Shown one piece after another: positions 43,114 to 52,424 of a stretch of DNA of 60,843 bases (position 1 is the first letter of the stretch; every line of letters begins with the position of its first letter). The stretch spans positions 1-60,843 of the forward strand of contig JAIEMJ010000035.1 in assembly GCA_019752335.1 (NCBI GenBank). Reading direction: 5' to 3'. Position numbers and translations under genes: made by a program. A model generated the notes under the pieces. That model did not search any database. It saw only the letters and a program-made list of their open reading frames with translations, and had not been told where the DNA came from. The DNA is from Bryobacteraceae bacterium. GTDB taxonomy: Bacteria > Acidobacteriota > Terriglobia > Bryobacterales > Bryobacteraceae.

Positions 43114-43778
43114 TTCCTTTGCGCGATTCCGTACCTTCGCGGTCGGCGCCGGTCGTTACCATTGCCATCATCATCGTCAACGTCCTGATCTTCCTGCAAC
43201 AACTCACGCTCTCCCCAGAAGAGTTGCATTTCTTCTTCGCGCACTACGGGGTGGTGCCGGCGCGACTGCAACTGAGTGACCTGTTCACGTCGATGTTCCT
43301 GCACGGGGGCTTTATGCACCTGATTGGAAACATGTGGTTCCTCTGGATCTACGGCGACAACGTCGAGGACGTGTTGGGGCGCGGGAAGTATCTTCTCTTT
43401 TACCTCGCCTGCGGCATCGCGGGCTCCTTGATACAGATCGCCGCCGACCCCAACAGCACGATCCCAAACATCGGCGCCAGCGGCGCCATCGCCGGGGTGA
43501 TGGGCGCTTACCTGCTGAAATTCCCCCACGCCCGCATCCTTACCCTGATTCCGCTGTTCGTGTTTTTCTTCACACAAGAGTTACCCGCATTCATCATTCT
43601 GATCTACTGGTTCGTGCTGCAGTTCTTTTCGGGCGTCGGCAGCTTGGCCGAAAGCACGACGGCGACCGGTGGGATTGCGTTCTTCGCGCACGTTGGCGGC
43701 TTTCTGATGGGGATGCTGTTGATCAAGGTTCTTCCCACGCGCGACGCTTATTGGCGGCGTCCCGAGTTACGCTGGTAG
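43110..43778 (+). CDS. rhomboid-family intramembrane serine protease
   Basis: Six or more membrane helices carry the rhomboid catalytic dyad Ser124 (NIGASGAIAGVMGAY) and His194 (FFAHVGGFLMG), plus the family's HGGFMHLIGNMWFLWIYGDN loop. Rhomboids cut substrates within the membrane. It overlaps the sugar kinase gene by 4 bp. There is no extra cytoplasmic domain. Confidence 0.92.
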   Translation: MIPLRDSVPSRSAPVVTIAIIIVNVLIFLQQLTLSPEELHFFFAHYGVVPARLQLSDLFTSMFLHGGFMHLIGNMWFLWIYGDNVEDVLGRGKYLLFYLACGIAGSLIQIAADPNSTIPNIGASGAIAGVMGAYLLKFPHARILTLIPLFVFFFTQELPAFIILIYWFVLQFFSGVGSLAESTTATGGIAFFAHVGGFLMGMLLIKVLPTRDAYWRRPELRW

Positions 43779-43791
43779 TAGCTCGCCTCTC

Positions 43792-44493
43792 ATGAACCTC
43801 AACCTGCCCAGCAACTACCAGGACCCTGTCCCGCACCTCGACTTCCTCGTCCTCTGCGCCCATCCCGGCGACGCCGAACAGACTACCGGCGGAACCCTCA
43901 TCAAGCTCGCCGAACTCGGCTACCGCACCGGCGTGCTCGATCTCACTCCGGGCGACGTTACCCGGGCCCAGAAGACCGAGGCGATGTTCGCGCACGCGAC
44001 GGCCGCGGCGGCGCCGCTGTTGCTCACTTGGCGCGGCAATCTGCATTACCCCGATGGCCGCGTGGAGAATTCCCTGCCCGGCCGCATGACCGTAGCCGGC
44101 GAAATCCGCCGGCTGCGCCCGCGCCTGGTGATTGTTCCCTACTGGCAGGGCCAGCATCCCGATCATCCCGCCACCTGCGAGATGGCCGAGCAGGCTTGCG
44201 AGCTAGCGGGCCTGCAAGGCCTGGACGCCGAGACGCCCGCCCATCGGCCGGAACGCATCTACCATGCCAGCCTTTACGCCGCCGTCGCGCCCACGTTCGT
44301 CGTGGACATCACCGCACAGTTCGAGCGCAAGGTGGCGTCGATGGCCTGCTACCGGGCACCCGATCAGGCGGCGCTGCGGGACCGTCTGCATTGCCAGGCT
44401 CGCTTCTACGGCGACATGATCGGCGCGCGCTACGGCGAGCCCTTTGTCTCGCGTTCGCCCTTACGCATCGGCGATCCGTTGGGGGCTTTGTAG
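43792..44493 (+). CDS. LmbE/PIG-L deacetylase family protein (BshB1-like) lacking one active-site Asp
   Basis: The 233-residue protein matches bacillithiol-type GlcNAc-malate deacetylase BshB1 throughout: a Rossmann-like start, the zinc site His24, Asp27 and His125 (QHPDHPATC), and C-terminal SRSPLRIGDPLGAL. The family motif AHPDD reads AHPGD here (residues 23-27), replacing the Asp that serves as general base. GGC versus GAC is a single base change. The zinc ligands are kept, so the protein may fold but be weak or altered in activity. It follows the rhomboid gene by 13 bp. Confidence 0.8.
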   Translation: MNLNLPSNYQDPVPHLDFLVLCAHPGDAEQTTGGTLIKLAELGYRTGVLDLTPGDVTRAQKTEAMFAHATAAAAPLLLTWRGNLHYPDGRVENSLPGRMTVAGEIRRLRPRLVIVPYWQGQHPDHPATCEMAEQACELAGLQGLDAETPAHRPERIYHASLYAAVAPTFVVDITAQFERKVASMACYRAPDQAALRDRLHCQARFYGDMIGARYGEPFVSRSPLRIGDPLGAL

Positions 44494-44497
44494 ACGA

Positions 44498-45637
44498 ATG
44501 GATCCGATTCTGGCCCATGTACAAGCCCAGCAGCCCCAGTTGGTGCAGTTCTTGCGGCAACTGGTGGAATGCGAATCGCCTAGCGACGACGCCGCGGCGG
44601 TGAATCGCTGCGCGGATCTGTTTGCCGATTCCGTCGGCGACATCGCGAAGGTAAGCAGCGTGAAGGGCGGCAAGTATGGCCGTCATTTGATTTGCGACTT
44701 TGCACTGCCCGGCAAGCGCAAGGAGGGCCTGGTGCTTGGCCTCGGCCACACCGATACGGTGTATCCGCTCGGCATCCTGCGGACCATGCCCTGGCGCGAA
44801 GCCGAGGGCCGCTACTGGGGTCCCGGCGTGCTCGACATGAAGGCTGGCGTGGCTTTCTTTGTCTTTGCGATGCGCGCGCTGCGGGCGCTCGACATTCCGG
44901 TGCGGCGCAAGGTGAAGCTGTTGTTGGTTTCGGAAGAAGAAGTCGGCAGCCCGGTTTCGCGGCCCCTCACCGAGAAGACCGCCACGGGCGCCACGGCCGT
45001 GTTGGTGTTGGAGCCTGGCACCGGTCTGAGTGGCAAGCTGAAGACGGCCCGCAAGGGCATCGGCGGCTACCGCGTCACAGTGACGGGCCACGCCGCGCAC
45101 GCCGGGGTCGACTTCACCCAAGGCGCCAGCGCCATCGTGGAACTAGCGCACCAGATTGAACGCATCGCCTCGTTCACTGACTTGGCCAAGGGCACCACGG
45201 TGAACCCCGGCACCATCTCGGGCGGCACGCGGAGCAACGTCATCGCAGCCGAAGCGATGACTGCGGTCGATTTCCGTATTGCCAAGCTGAGCCACTTCTC
45301 TTCCCTGGACCGCCGCTTTCGCGCGCTGAAAGCCACGAATCCGCGCTGCACGGTGACCGTCACCGGCGGCCTCAACCGGCCCCCCATGGAGCGCACCCGC
45401 GCGATCGCCGCGCTGTTCGCCTTGGCCCGCAAGTTAGCGCTGGAATTGGGCGTGGAAATGCAGGAGTCGGCGACGGGCGGCGGGTCCGATGGCAACTTCA
45501 CGGCGGCGCTGGGAGTCCCTACGCTGGATGGCCTGGGAGCGGTCGGCGAAGGGGCGCATGCGCCGCACGAAAGCATACTGATCGACCGCATCGCGGATCG
45601 TACGGCTTTGCTGGCCAAACTGACGGCTGCTCTTTAG
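44498..45637 (+). CDS. M20-family metallopeptidase (carboxypeptidase G2-like)
   Basis: Binuclear zinc motifs are in place: LGHTDTVYP, GPGVLDMKAG, SEEEVGS (catalytic Glu) and the late GAHAPHES His. A dimerization domain (about residues 180-295) is inserted between the halves. Glutamate carboxypeptidases and related amidases belong here. The ATG at 44498 was chosen, since codons upstream lie inside the deacetylase gene. The gap is only 4 bp, so the two are probably co-transcribed. Confidence 0.88.
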   Translation: MDPILAHVQAQQPQLVQFLRQLVECESPSDDAAAVNRCADLFADSVGDIAKVSSVKGGKYGRHLICDFALPGKRKEGLVLGLGHTDTVYPLGILRTMPWREAEGRYWGPGVLDMKAGVAFFVFAMRALRALDIPVRRKVKLLLVSEEEVGSPVSRPLTEKTATGATAVLVLEPGTGLSGKLKTARKGIGGYRVTVTGHAAHAGVDFTQGASAIVELAHQIERIASFTDLAKGTTVNPGTISGGTRSNVIAAEAMTAVDFRIAKLSHFSSLDRRFRALKATNPRCTVTVTGGLNRPPMERTRAIAALFALARKLALELGVEMQESATGGGSDGNFTAALGVPTLDGLGAVGEGAHAPHESILIDRIADRTALLAKLTAAL

Positions 45638-45677
45638 AAACGCGAGCATCTCGTATAATCAGGAAGAGGTTGCAGCA

Positions 45678-45983
45678 ATGAACGAGCACGTTGAGAATCG
45701 GAACGGGGTCTACTACATTCTGGGCACAAAGATCTCCTTGGACTCCATTGTGTACGCCTTCAGGCAAGGATCATCGCCTGAGAGCATTCGGGAAGATTTC
45801 GATGCTTTGTCCTTGCCCCATGTCTATGGAGCTATTGCCTTCTACTTGGACAATCAAGCGAACGTGGATGCTTACTTGGCTGCCCGGAAAGAGCAATGGT
45901 TGGATCTCGAACGCAAAGGCACTCCACCGACTGCCGAATTGCAGGCGCGTCTGGAAAGCGCTGGCCGCCAAACTTTGCGATGA
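45678..45983 (+). CDS. DUF433-family antitoxin
   Basis: The 101-residue protein has the DUF433 wHTH pattern: GVYYILGTKISLDSIVYAFR, then SPESIREDFDALSLPHVYGAIAFYL. DUF433 proteins are antitoxins for DUF5615 PIN-like toxins. The downstream partner begins at 45980 with a 4-bp overlap but is cut short (see next entry). The antitoxin itself looks complete. An AGGAAGAGG ribosome site lies just before the ATG. Confidence 0.85.
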   Translation: MNEHVENRNGVYYILGTKISLDSIVYAFRQGSSPESIREDFDALSLPHVYGAIAFYLDNQANVDAYLAARKEQWLDLERKGTPPTAELQARLESAGRQTLR

Positions 45984-46145
45984 AGGTTCGCTTCCAGGCG
46001 GACCACGACCTGAACAAGGCCATTGTCCGAGCAGTTATCTGGCGTGAACCAACAGTTGATTTTCGAAGTTCGCAGGCGGCCCGGTTCGACGCCTTGCCGG
46101 ATCCAGAGGTGCTTTTGGAGTCGGCGCAATCTGGACGTATCTTCA
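45980..46145 (+). pseudogene. truncated DUF5615 PIN-like toxin
   Basis: The start MKVRFQADHDLNKAIVRAV matches the DUF5615 N-terminus, where Asp8 is the first acidic residue of the active site, and DPEVLLESAQSGRI follows. At about 46145 the expected continuation with a second Asp is missing. The frame continues only as antisense of the converging LRR gene. The toxin is therefore probably dead, leaving its antitoxin alone. Confidence 0.75.
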
Positions 46146-47126
46146 GTTGTTGCGGAAATTCGCCGACTTCGCGTCCCAAGGACCCGAGAAGACGCGCAGC
46201 TTCGGACGCGCCGCGCGCAGGGCGGCGAGGCCCTTCTCCGTCACCGCGGTTCCCTTTAGGTCCACTTCTTCCAGGCTCGTGAAGGAGCACAGAATCGGCA
46301 CCGACGTGTCGTCCAAACGGTCACAGCCTTGGAGCTTGAGCCTTTGCAGCTTAGGGAGGGCCTTCAACTGCGCAAGCCAACGAGGCGTGACGCTCATCAT
46401 GCTCACGGTGGCGAATTTGGCGCCTTCGATGCCGACGCCGATCGACGTGCAGCCGAACCGCAGTTCGCGCAGTTGGCTGAGCGTCAGGACGGCTTCGAGG
46501 CCAATGTCGGACATGCTGATGGCCCAGACGTTCGAGTCAGTCCCTTGGCGGCCGCTCAAGTCGAGGTAGGTGAGGCCGGGCATTTGGCGGAGAGCTTGCA
46601 AACCTGCGTCACCGAGTTCGTTGCCGCCGATGGTGAGGGCCTTCAAATTGGGGAGCACGGTAAGCCGTTCGAGGCCCACATCAGTGAGCATCACCGAACC
46701 CAGATCCAGGGTTTCGAGGGTCGAGATGCCGGCGATGTGCTCCAGGGCCGTGTCGCTCGCCTTGGTACCGTGCAGCACCAGGCGCTTGAGCTTCTTCCAA
46801 CCCTTCAGCGCGGCGATGCCTTCGTCGGTGACGTATTCGGCCCAACGCAGGTTGAGCTCCGTGATCGCGGGCAAGGTCCGCAGTTCCTGCATGCCTTGAT
46901 CGGTAATGCGGGTGAGCGAAAGGTCGAGCGAGGTGAGCGCGGGTAGCGCCGTGAGTTGGCGGAGGTCGGCGTCGGTGACCCAACTGGCGCGCAGATTGAC
47001 ACCCGTGATCTGTCCAGTCGCGTTGCGAGTGACGGTGCCGCCGGCCGTCTCGATCCAGCTATCGTGGCTGGAATCGACGGCAGCGAGGGCCGGCAGCGTC
47101 AGGCAGAGAGCCAAGGCAAGTTTCAT
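46143..47126 (-). CDS. secreted leucine-rich repeat protein, 327 aa
   Basis: A signal peptide ([17 protein letters not shown]) leads to a cap [19 protein letters not shown], then LRR repeats of about 24 residues of the form [19 protein letters not shown]. These are the RNI-like or cysteine-free F-box type. Such repeats bind proteins. The gene overlaps the second LRR gene by 4 bp and is the last of a four-gene operon. Its 3' end abuts the truncated DUF5615 toxin. Confidence 0.85.
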   Translation of the reverse strand: MKLALALCLTLPALAAVDSSHDSWIETAGGTVTRNATGQITGVNLRASWVTDADLRQLTALPALTSLDLSLTRITDQGMQELRTLPAITELNLRWAEYVTDEGIAALKGWKKLKRLVLHGTKASDTALEHIAGISTLETLDLGSVMLTDVGLERLTVLPNLKALTIGGNELGDAGLQALRQMPGLTYLDLSGRQGTDSNVWAISMSDIGLEAVLTLSQLRELRFGCTSIGVGIEGAKFATVSMMSVTPRWLAQLKALPKLQRLKLQGCDRLDDTSVPILCSFTSLEEVDLKGTAVTEKGLAALRAARPKLRVFSGPWDAKSANFRNN

Positions 47127-49093
47127 CGGGTCCTCCGGTTGGGTAGGGCGGAATCGCGATCAAAGACGATGCCGCAGTTGGGTAGGCCGGCTTTGATTTC
47201 GCCGTAACCCTTCTCCGACACCAGCGTGTGATACAGGTTCAACGAGCGCAACGCGGGCATCGCCTTCAGCGCCGCCACGCTTTGGTCGGTAACGTTGGTG
47301 TTGTCGAGACTCAAAACCTGCAAGGCCGGCGCGTTCTTGAGTAACAGTACGCCCTTATCGTCCAGCGACGAATAGTCGAACGTAGCCGCCCGCAGATTCG
47401 GCAGCGCCGCCAACACCGCCGCGCCATCGTTCCCTGCCCGGGTACGGAACATCTCGATCCGTTCGAGCTTGGCCAAAGACTTCAGCACGGCGAGCCCTGG
47501 ATCCGTAAAGCGGGCCTGATTCAGATTCAGTTCCCGCAGATTCGTCAGCTTGGCGATGCGGGCCAGCGAATCGTCGCCCACATCGGTACCGGCGAGTTGC
47601 AGATTCTCAAGCGCGGTAAGCCCCACCAGATGCTCGGTGGCTGGGTCGCCAATTTCCGTGTAGCTCAAACGCAACGACTTGAGGCGTGTCAGCTTGCCGA
47701 CGGGTGCGAGGGCACGGTCGTCGAGGCGCGTGTTGCCGAGGTCGAGTTCCACCAGGTTCGGCAAGGCTGCAAGGCGTCCCAGACCCGAGCCCTCCACCAG
47801 CGTGCCCGCAATGCGCAGCGTGGCGAGCCCGGTGAGCTTGGCCACGTCAGCCAAGCCCGCGTCTGACAAGGTCGTGTTGCTAAGGTCGAGCAGGCGCAGC
47901 TTCGCCAGGCCGGTGAGCGCCGCGATGCCGAGGTCACCCACCTGAGTCGCTTGCAGGTCGAGTTGTTCGAGGCCGGTCAGCTTTCCGAGAAACCCCATCT
48001 GGCCATCGCTGACAGGCGTAGCGGAAAGATCAATGCGCCGCAACTGCCCGTCCTGCAACTCGGCCTTACCGCCGATGGCCTTTACCCAATCGGCGATCGC
48101 CGCGTCAGTCTCCGCCGCGGGCTGGGCCGCGCCGGCGTTCTTGGGCTTCACCGCGGCGGCACCCACATACTGCACCTTGGCCTTCGGCAGCGCCGTCCGC
48201 AAGGCATCGACGCCGTTGGCCGTGACGCGGCTGTAACGCAGGTCAATATCGTTCAACTGCTTCAGGGACTGCAGCCGCGAGACCCCCGCGTTAGTGACCT
48301 TAGTGCGATAGAGATCGAGCGAGCGCAACTGAGTCATCCCGGACAAGACGTCCAAACTGGCGTCCGTCGCCAGGGAGCCGCCCAGGCTCAGCATGCGCAT
48401 CGCCTTCAGATTGCGCAAATGGGCGATGCCCGTGTCCGTCAAGCGGGCGCCCGACAGGTCCAGCTCTTCGAGCTGCGTCAGGCCTTCCAGATGCCGCATG
48501 CCGGCATCGGTGATCATGCTGTCGCGCAGCAAAAGCCGCCGCAGACTCTTCAGATTCGCCAGATGCTCCAGGCCGGCGTCGGTAAGTCCCGTGTTGTCCA
48601 AGTCGAGACTTTGCAGCTTCGTGAAAGCCGAGAGGTCGACCTTCGAGAGTTGGCAATGCGCGCAACGCAAGTCGCGCATCTCGGTGAGCGGCTTCAGGGC
48701 TTCGATGCCCACATCCCGAATGTTGATCTTGTCAGCGAAGTGCCAGCCGACATACAGGCGTTCTAACGTTTTGAGGGACGCCAGCGACTTGAACACGTCG
48801 TTCCCATTCTCATTGCCGCCGCCGGGGTTCCAAATAGGGCCGGGCAGATACAGCTCGCGAAGGTGCTTGAGCCCGGCCAGTTTCGTCAGTTCCCCCGTGG
48901 TCATTACGGACCCGGTAAGGTCAATGCCGGTGATGGTGAGATCGCCCGGCGGCAACTGGCTGACGTCGCCGATGGGGTGCGGCGCGCCGGCCAGCGTGAC
49001 GAGCCCTTCCCAGCGGATCACCCACTCGGCGAGTTCGCGATCACTCGCGGAAGCGAGACCCGTGGCAACCAACAGCAGCGCAATTTTGAGCAT
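47123..49093 (-). CDS. secreted leucine-rich repeat protein with two LRR arrays, 656 aa
   Basis: A signal peptide ([18 protein letters not shown]) is followed by two LRR arrays. The first runs from about residue 75 to 320 and the second from about 355 to the end. Each begins with a cap, [15 protein letters not shown] and [16 protein letters not shown], with similar spacing to the cap of the smaller LRR protein. A Lys/Ala-rich linker ([17 protein letters not shown]) separates them. An internal duplication of the 327-aa type is likely. It starts 4 bp after the DUF1552 stop. Confidence 0.85.
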   Translation of the reverse strand: MLKIALLLVATGLASASDRELAEWVIRWEGLVTLAGAPHPIGDVSQLPPGDLTITGIDLTGSVMTTGELTKLAGLKHLRELYLPGPIWNPGGGNENGNDVFKSLASLKTLERLYVGWHFADKINIRDVGIEALKPLTEMRDLRCAHCQLSKVDLSAFTKLQSLDLDNTGLTDAGLEHLANLKSLRRLLLRDSMITDAGMRHLEGLTQLEELDLSGARLTDTGIAHLRNLKAMRMLSLGGSLATDASLDVLSGMTQLRSLDLYRTKVTNAGVSRLQSLKQLNDIDLRYSRVTANGVDALRTALPKAKVQYVGAAAVKPKNAGAAQPAAETDAAIADWVKAIGGKAELQDGQLRRIDLSATPVSDGQMGFLGKLTGLEQLDLQATQVGDLGIAALTGLAKLRLLDLSNTTLSDAGLADVAKLTGLATLRIAGTLVEGSGLGRLAALPNLVELDLGNTRLDDRALAPVGKLTRLKSLRLSYTEIGDPATEHLVGLTALENLQLAGTDVGDDSLARIAKLTNLRELNLNQARFTDPGLAVLKSLAKLERIEMFRTRAGNDGAAVLAALPNLRAATFDYSSLDDKGVLLLKNAPALQVLSLDNTNVTDQSVAALKAMPALRSLNLYHTLVSEKGYGEIKAGLPNCGIVFDRDSALPNRRTR

Positions 49094-49097
49094 TCGT

Positions 49098-50414
49098 TTA
49101 AGCCAGCAAGTCCGTCACGCGGCGGCTGGCGGTGGGGAATTTGCCGATGCCCGCGTTCACAATCTCGTCCGCTACGGTCAGATAGACGTCGCCGACGGTA
49201 GCCGTAACGCGCGTGTGCCGTCCCTTGGCGATCTTGCCCACGCCACCGGCCACCAGCATCGCCAGTCCGCTGTTCTTATGCGGATTCGCCTCGGCGTGCT
49301 CATGCACGTAGATGAGGGCCGTGCGATCAAAGACCGTGGCGTCGCCTTCGGGAATCGACTTCAGCTTGGCCACCAGATAAGCGAACTCCTCCACGTGCCA
49401 CCGGCAGATATCGCGCAGAACGCGCTGGCCCTCGGCGCCATCGGCGCCGGCCACTTTGCCCTCGGCGTGCGTATAGTCGTGATGCCGGCCGGCCGTGTAG
49501 CCGAGCCAGGGGAAACGCGAAATGCTCTGGCACTTGGTAAGCATGTACGAAGCAACTCGGGTCTGCCGAGTGGCGAGGGCTTTCACCAGCAGGTCACTCT
49601 GCAGCTTGGCGATGCGCGGCCAATCCTTCATGTCGCCGTCGAAGTCCGGCGGGGCGACGTGGCGGTACTCTTCGGGCAAAGCGGCGATGGCGCGTTCGAG
49701 ATCGCGAATGCCGGTGAGGTGCTCGTCGAGCTTCGTCTGGTCGTCGGTGGGCAGGTTCTTCTTGAGCGACGTCGCGTCGCGCGAAATCGTGTCGAGGATG
49801 CTGCGCTTGCGATTCACCCAGCCCTCTTCGCGCGCGCCGAATAGACGGTCAAAGAGACGATGCGGAATCATCTCGGGCGGCAGCGCGCGCTCATAGCCGC
49901 TCCAACTCATGTTGCGCTGCATGCTCTCGCCGAAGCTCTCTTGCGCGACGCCAATCTGCAGGCTGCGAAAGCGCGACTCGCTCCCGATCTTGGCCGCCAC
50001 CACCTGATCGATCGACGGACCCTCGGGTCCGCGGCCAGTGAAGTGCGTACCGGTCATCAGGCCGCTCATCGAATTCGTATGGCCATTGCCCTGGCCATTG
50101 GACGCGGCATTATCGACCCCGCTCAGCACGTGGAAGTCGCGCCGGTAAGCGGCCAGCGGCGACAGGCACGGCGTCATCTTATAGTCGGTGCCCTCCTCGG
50201 CAGGAATCCAATACCGCTCCGGGATGCCATTGCCGTTGAACCACAGGACGAAGCGCGTCTCGATGGGGTTCGCCGCGGCGTAGGCCGTGCCTTGCGAATT
50301 AAACATCGACACCAGGGGCGGCAAGCCCACCAGGATTTGGCTACCGGCCGCGGTGAGCCCCTTCAGCAGGGTGCGGCGTGAGGTGCGGGTACGTTTGGTA
50401 ATGACGGACGACAT
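49098..50414 (-). CDS. DUF1552 family protein with Tat signal
   Basis: A twin-arginine leader ([19 protein letters not shown]) precedes DUF1552 ([49 protein letters not shown] and [10 protein letters not shown]). DUF1552 is always found with DUF1592-type cytochrome-like proteins in Planctomycetes and Acidobacteria, an established pairing of unknown function. The gene sits 5 bp after the DUF1592-type gene. Confidence 0.88.
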   Translation of the reverse strand: MSSVITKRTRTSRRTLLKGLTAAGSQILVGLPPLVSMFNSQGTAYAAANPIETRFVLWFNGNGIPERYWIPAEEGTDYKMTPCLSPLAAYRRDFHVLSGVDNAASNGQGNGHTNSMSGLMTGTHFTGRGPEGPSIDQVVAAKIGSESRFRSLQIGVAQESFGESMQRNMSWSGYERALPPEMIPHRLFDRLFGAREEGWVNRKRSILDTISRDATSLKKNLPTDDQTKLDEHLTGIRDLERAIAALPEEYRHVAPPDFDGDMKDWPRIAKLQSDLLVKALATRQTRVASYMLTKCQSISRFPWLGYTAGRHHDYTHAEGKVAGADGAEGQRVLRDICRWHVEEFAYLVAKLKSIPEGDATVFDRTALIYVHEHAEANPHKNSGLAMLVAGGVGKIAKGRHTRVTATVGDVYLTVADEIVNAGIGKFPTASRRVTDLLA

Positions 50415-50419
50415 GGGAA

Positions 50420-52357
50420 TCAGCTTCCTCCGGAGGTTTCACGGGCCAGCATCAGCGACAGCATCAGCTCTTTGAACTTGAATTGGGAACGCCGGAAGTC
50501 ATCGGTGATCTTCCGGATAACGGGACGGTCGGCAGCGGTTTCGGCGCGGCCAGAAACATAGCGGAAATACTGCTTAGCGATGCACTCTTGGCATTGCGCG
50601 CTCTGGCCCAGCACGGCGCCCAACTGGGCGGGTGACGCAAACTTCGAGTTGTTCACGCCGGCGACGTAGCCCGTCGCATCGATGTCGAGTTCCCAAGCCG
50701 TCTGCTGCTTCCCGCGCTCTTTGCGCGCCTGGGACGGCGTGACGAGCGTAAACTTCTCGCGCCGCGCGCCCACGGCGTCGAACTTCTCGAAGCCAAAGCC
50801 CACCGGGTCAATCAGACTGTGGCACGAAGCACAGCCGGGGTTCGTCACGTGCTCCGACATACGGTCGCGGTTGGTTTGCGGCTTGCCGGGCGTGAAGGGC
50901 GGCAGGTTCGTGTTCACCCCGGCCGGCGGATCGGGCACATGCTGGCAGAGGAACTGCTCGCGCACAAACAAGCCGCGCGCGGTGGGCGAACTCTCATCGG
51001 GCTTGGCGGTGCTGGCGAGAAACAAAGCCTGGCCCAAAATTCCGGCACGCTCAGAGGCGGGCGGAAACAGCACGCGACCGAAGTCCTGCGCCGGCATGGG
51101 CACTTGGTAGATGCCTGCGAGCTCGCTGTTCACGTAGCCATAGGGAGCGGTGAAGAGTTCCATGAAGTTCTTGTCGTTCCAAACGAGGTCGCTAACGAAG
51201 AGGCGGGCCTCCTCGGCCATCGCGACCGCCGTTTCGCGGGTGAAGAGCGGGTAGCGGCGACGGTCCTTGCTGGCGGTCGAGATGCGATCAAAGCGGAGCC
51301 ACTGGCTCACGAAGTCGTTGAGCGACTGCTTGGCGCGCGGATGGTCCAGCATGCGCTTTACCTGGAGCTTCACGCCAGCCACGGTATTGAGTTCCCCGCG
51401 CTCGGCGGCGGCGAAGAGCGCCGTGTCCGGCATCGTATCCCAAAGCGCATAGGAGAGACGGCTAGCCGTGGCAAAGGGCCGTAGCTTGGCGTCGGCGGTA
51501 TTCTCGAGGCGAAAAAGGAAGTTGGAGGATTGCAGCATCGCCTCAATCACGAGTTGCGCGCCCTTCAAGAACTCCTTCTCCTTGGCGAAGAGGTCGGTGT
51601 AGCGCTTCTGCTCGGCGGGGTCCAAAGGCCGGCGGAAGGCGCGCAGACCGAAGTCGCGCACGAACTTGGCGCGGCAGGCGGGAGAAGGCGGACAGCCGAT
51701 GATTCCGCGCGTGTCGCCGCCGCGCAGAGCATTCTGAGCGCTCTTCTCCGCGGCCTGGCTATAGGCTTCGATCAGCAGGGGCGACAGGCCTTGGGCCTGA
51801 ATCTGATTGCGGAAGCCGTTGACGAAGTCTTCGGGCGGGAAACGGTCGGCGGCTTTCGAATTGTCGCCGAGCAGGTCGCGCAGCGTGTTGTTGTACTGGC
51901 TATGCGTCAGGCGCCGAAGCTCGACGCGTTTGGGCTTCAGCCCGCCGCCCGCTTCTTCGCCTTCGCGGTAGGCCAAGGCATTGGCGAGTTCGTCGCCGGA
52001 GAGCGTGGCGAGGCGATCCACCCAGGCGCGCAGAACGGTCTCTTCCGGGCTGCCCTTCTTGATGCGCTCACCGCCCACATGGGCCACGCGCAGCGTGGGT
52101 TTTTCGAAGAGCAAGCTCTTGGCCGGTTCCAGCCGGTCCACCAGAGAGACCAACGAACGGCCAAAGGCTTCGATTTTCGCGGGTGTGGGATTGCCTTCAG
52201 GAAACAGCAGCCGGGTGCCGGCGGCGACGCCATCGGTGTTGTGGCACGCTTGGCAGCCAGCGTTCGTTAGCGCCGCATAGGCGCCCGTTTGAAAGGACGG
52301 TGTCTGTCCGCAGACAAGACTCGCGCAAAGTGCCAGCAAGGAAAGTCGGATCAGCAA
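50420..52357 (-). CDS. DUF1592-type c-type-cytochrome-like protein (DUF1587/1595/1592/1588/1585)
   Basis: A signal peptide ([14 protein letters not shown]) precedes CQACH, a heme c site near residue 36. DUF1587 ([16 protein letters not shown]), DUF1595, DUF1592 ([18 protein letters not shown]), DUF1588 with a second heme-like CASCH ([19 protein letters not shown]) and DUF1585 at the C-terminus follow. Two CxxCH motifs suggest covalent heme. This is the first gene of an operon with DUF1552 and two LRR genes. Its role, possibly electron transfer to an exported enzyme, is unknown. Confidence 0.88.
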   Translation of the reverse strand: MLIRLSLLALCASLVCGQTPSFQTGAYAALTNAGCQACHNTDGVAAGTRLLFPEGNPTPAKIEAFGRSLVSLVDRLEPAKSLLFEKPTLRVAHVGGERIKKGSPEETVLRAWVDRLATLSGDELANALAYREGEEAGGGLKPKRVELRRLTHSQYNNTLRDLLGDNSKAADRFPPEDFVNGFRNQIQAQGLSPLLIEAYSQAAEKSAQNALRGGDTRGIIGCPPSPACRAKFVRDFGLRAFRRPLDPAEQKRYTDLFAKEKEFLKGAQLVIEAMLQSSNFLFRLENTADAKLRPFATASRLSYALWDTMPDTALFAAAERGELNTVAGVKLQVKRMLDHPRAKQSLNDFVSQWLRFDRISTASKDRRRYPLFTRETAVAMAEEARLFVSDLVWNDKNFMELFTAPYGYVNSELAGIYQVPMPAQDFGRVLFPPASERAGILGQALFLASTAKPDESSPTARGLFVREQFLCQHVPDPPAGVNTNLPPFTPGKPQTNRDRMSEHVTNPGCASCHSLIDPVGFGFEKFDAVGARREKFTLVTPSQARKERGKQQTAWELDIDATGYVAGVNNSKFASPAQLGAVLGQSAQCQECIAKQYFRYVSGRAETAADRPVIRKITDDFRRSQFKFKELMLSLMLARETSGGS

Positions 52358-52424
52358 CAGTCGCCTCCAGATGCGATCGTCTTAATGTTAGCGCGAACCT
52401 GGTGCAACTGGAAGGAAGAAAACA

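Noticed and set aside
46147-46946. Plus-strand frames of 140 and 205 aa opposite the smaller LRR gene
   Set aside because: They mirror the LRR repeat periodicity in antisense, which explains the long open frames.
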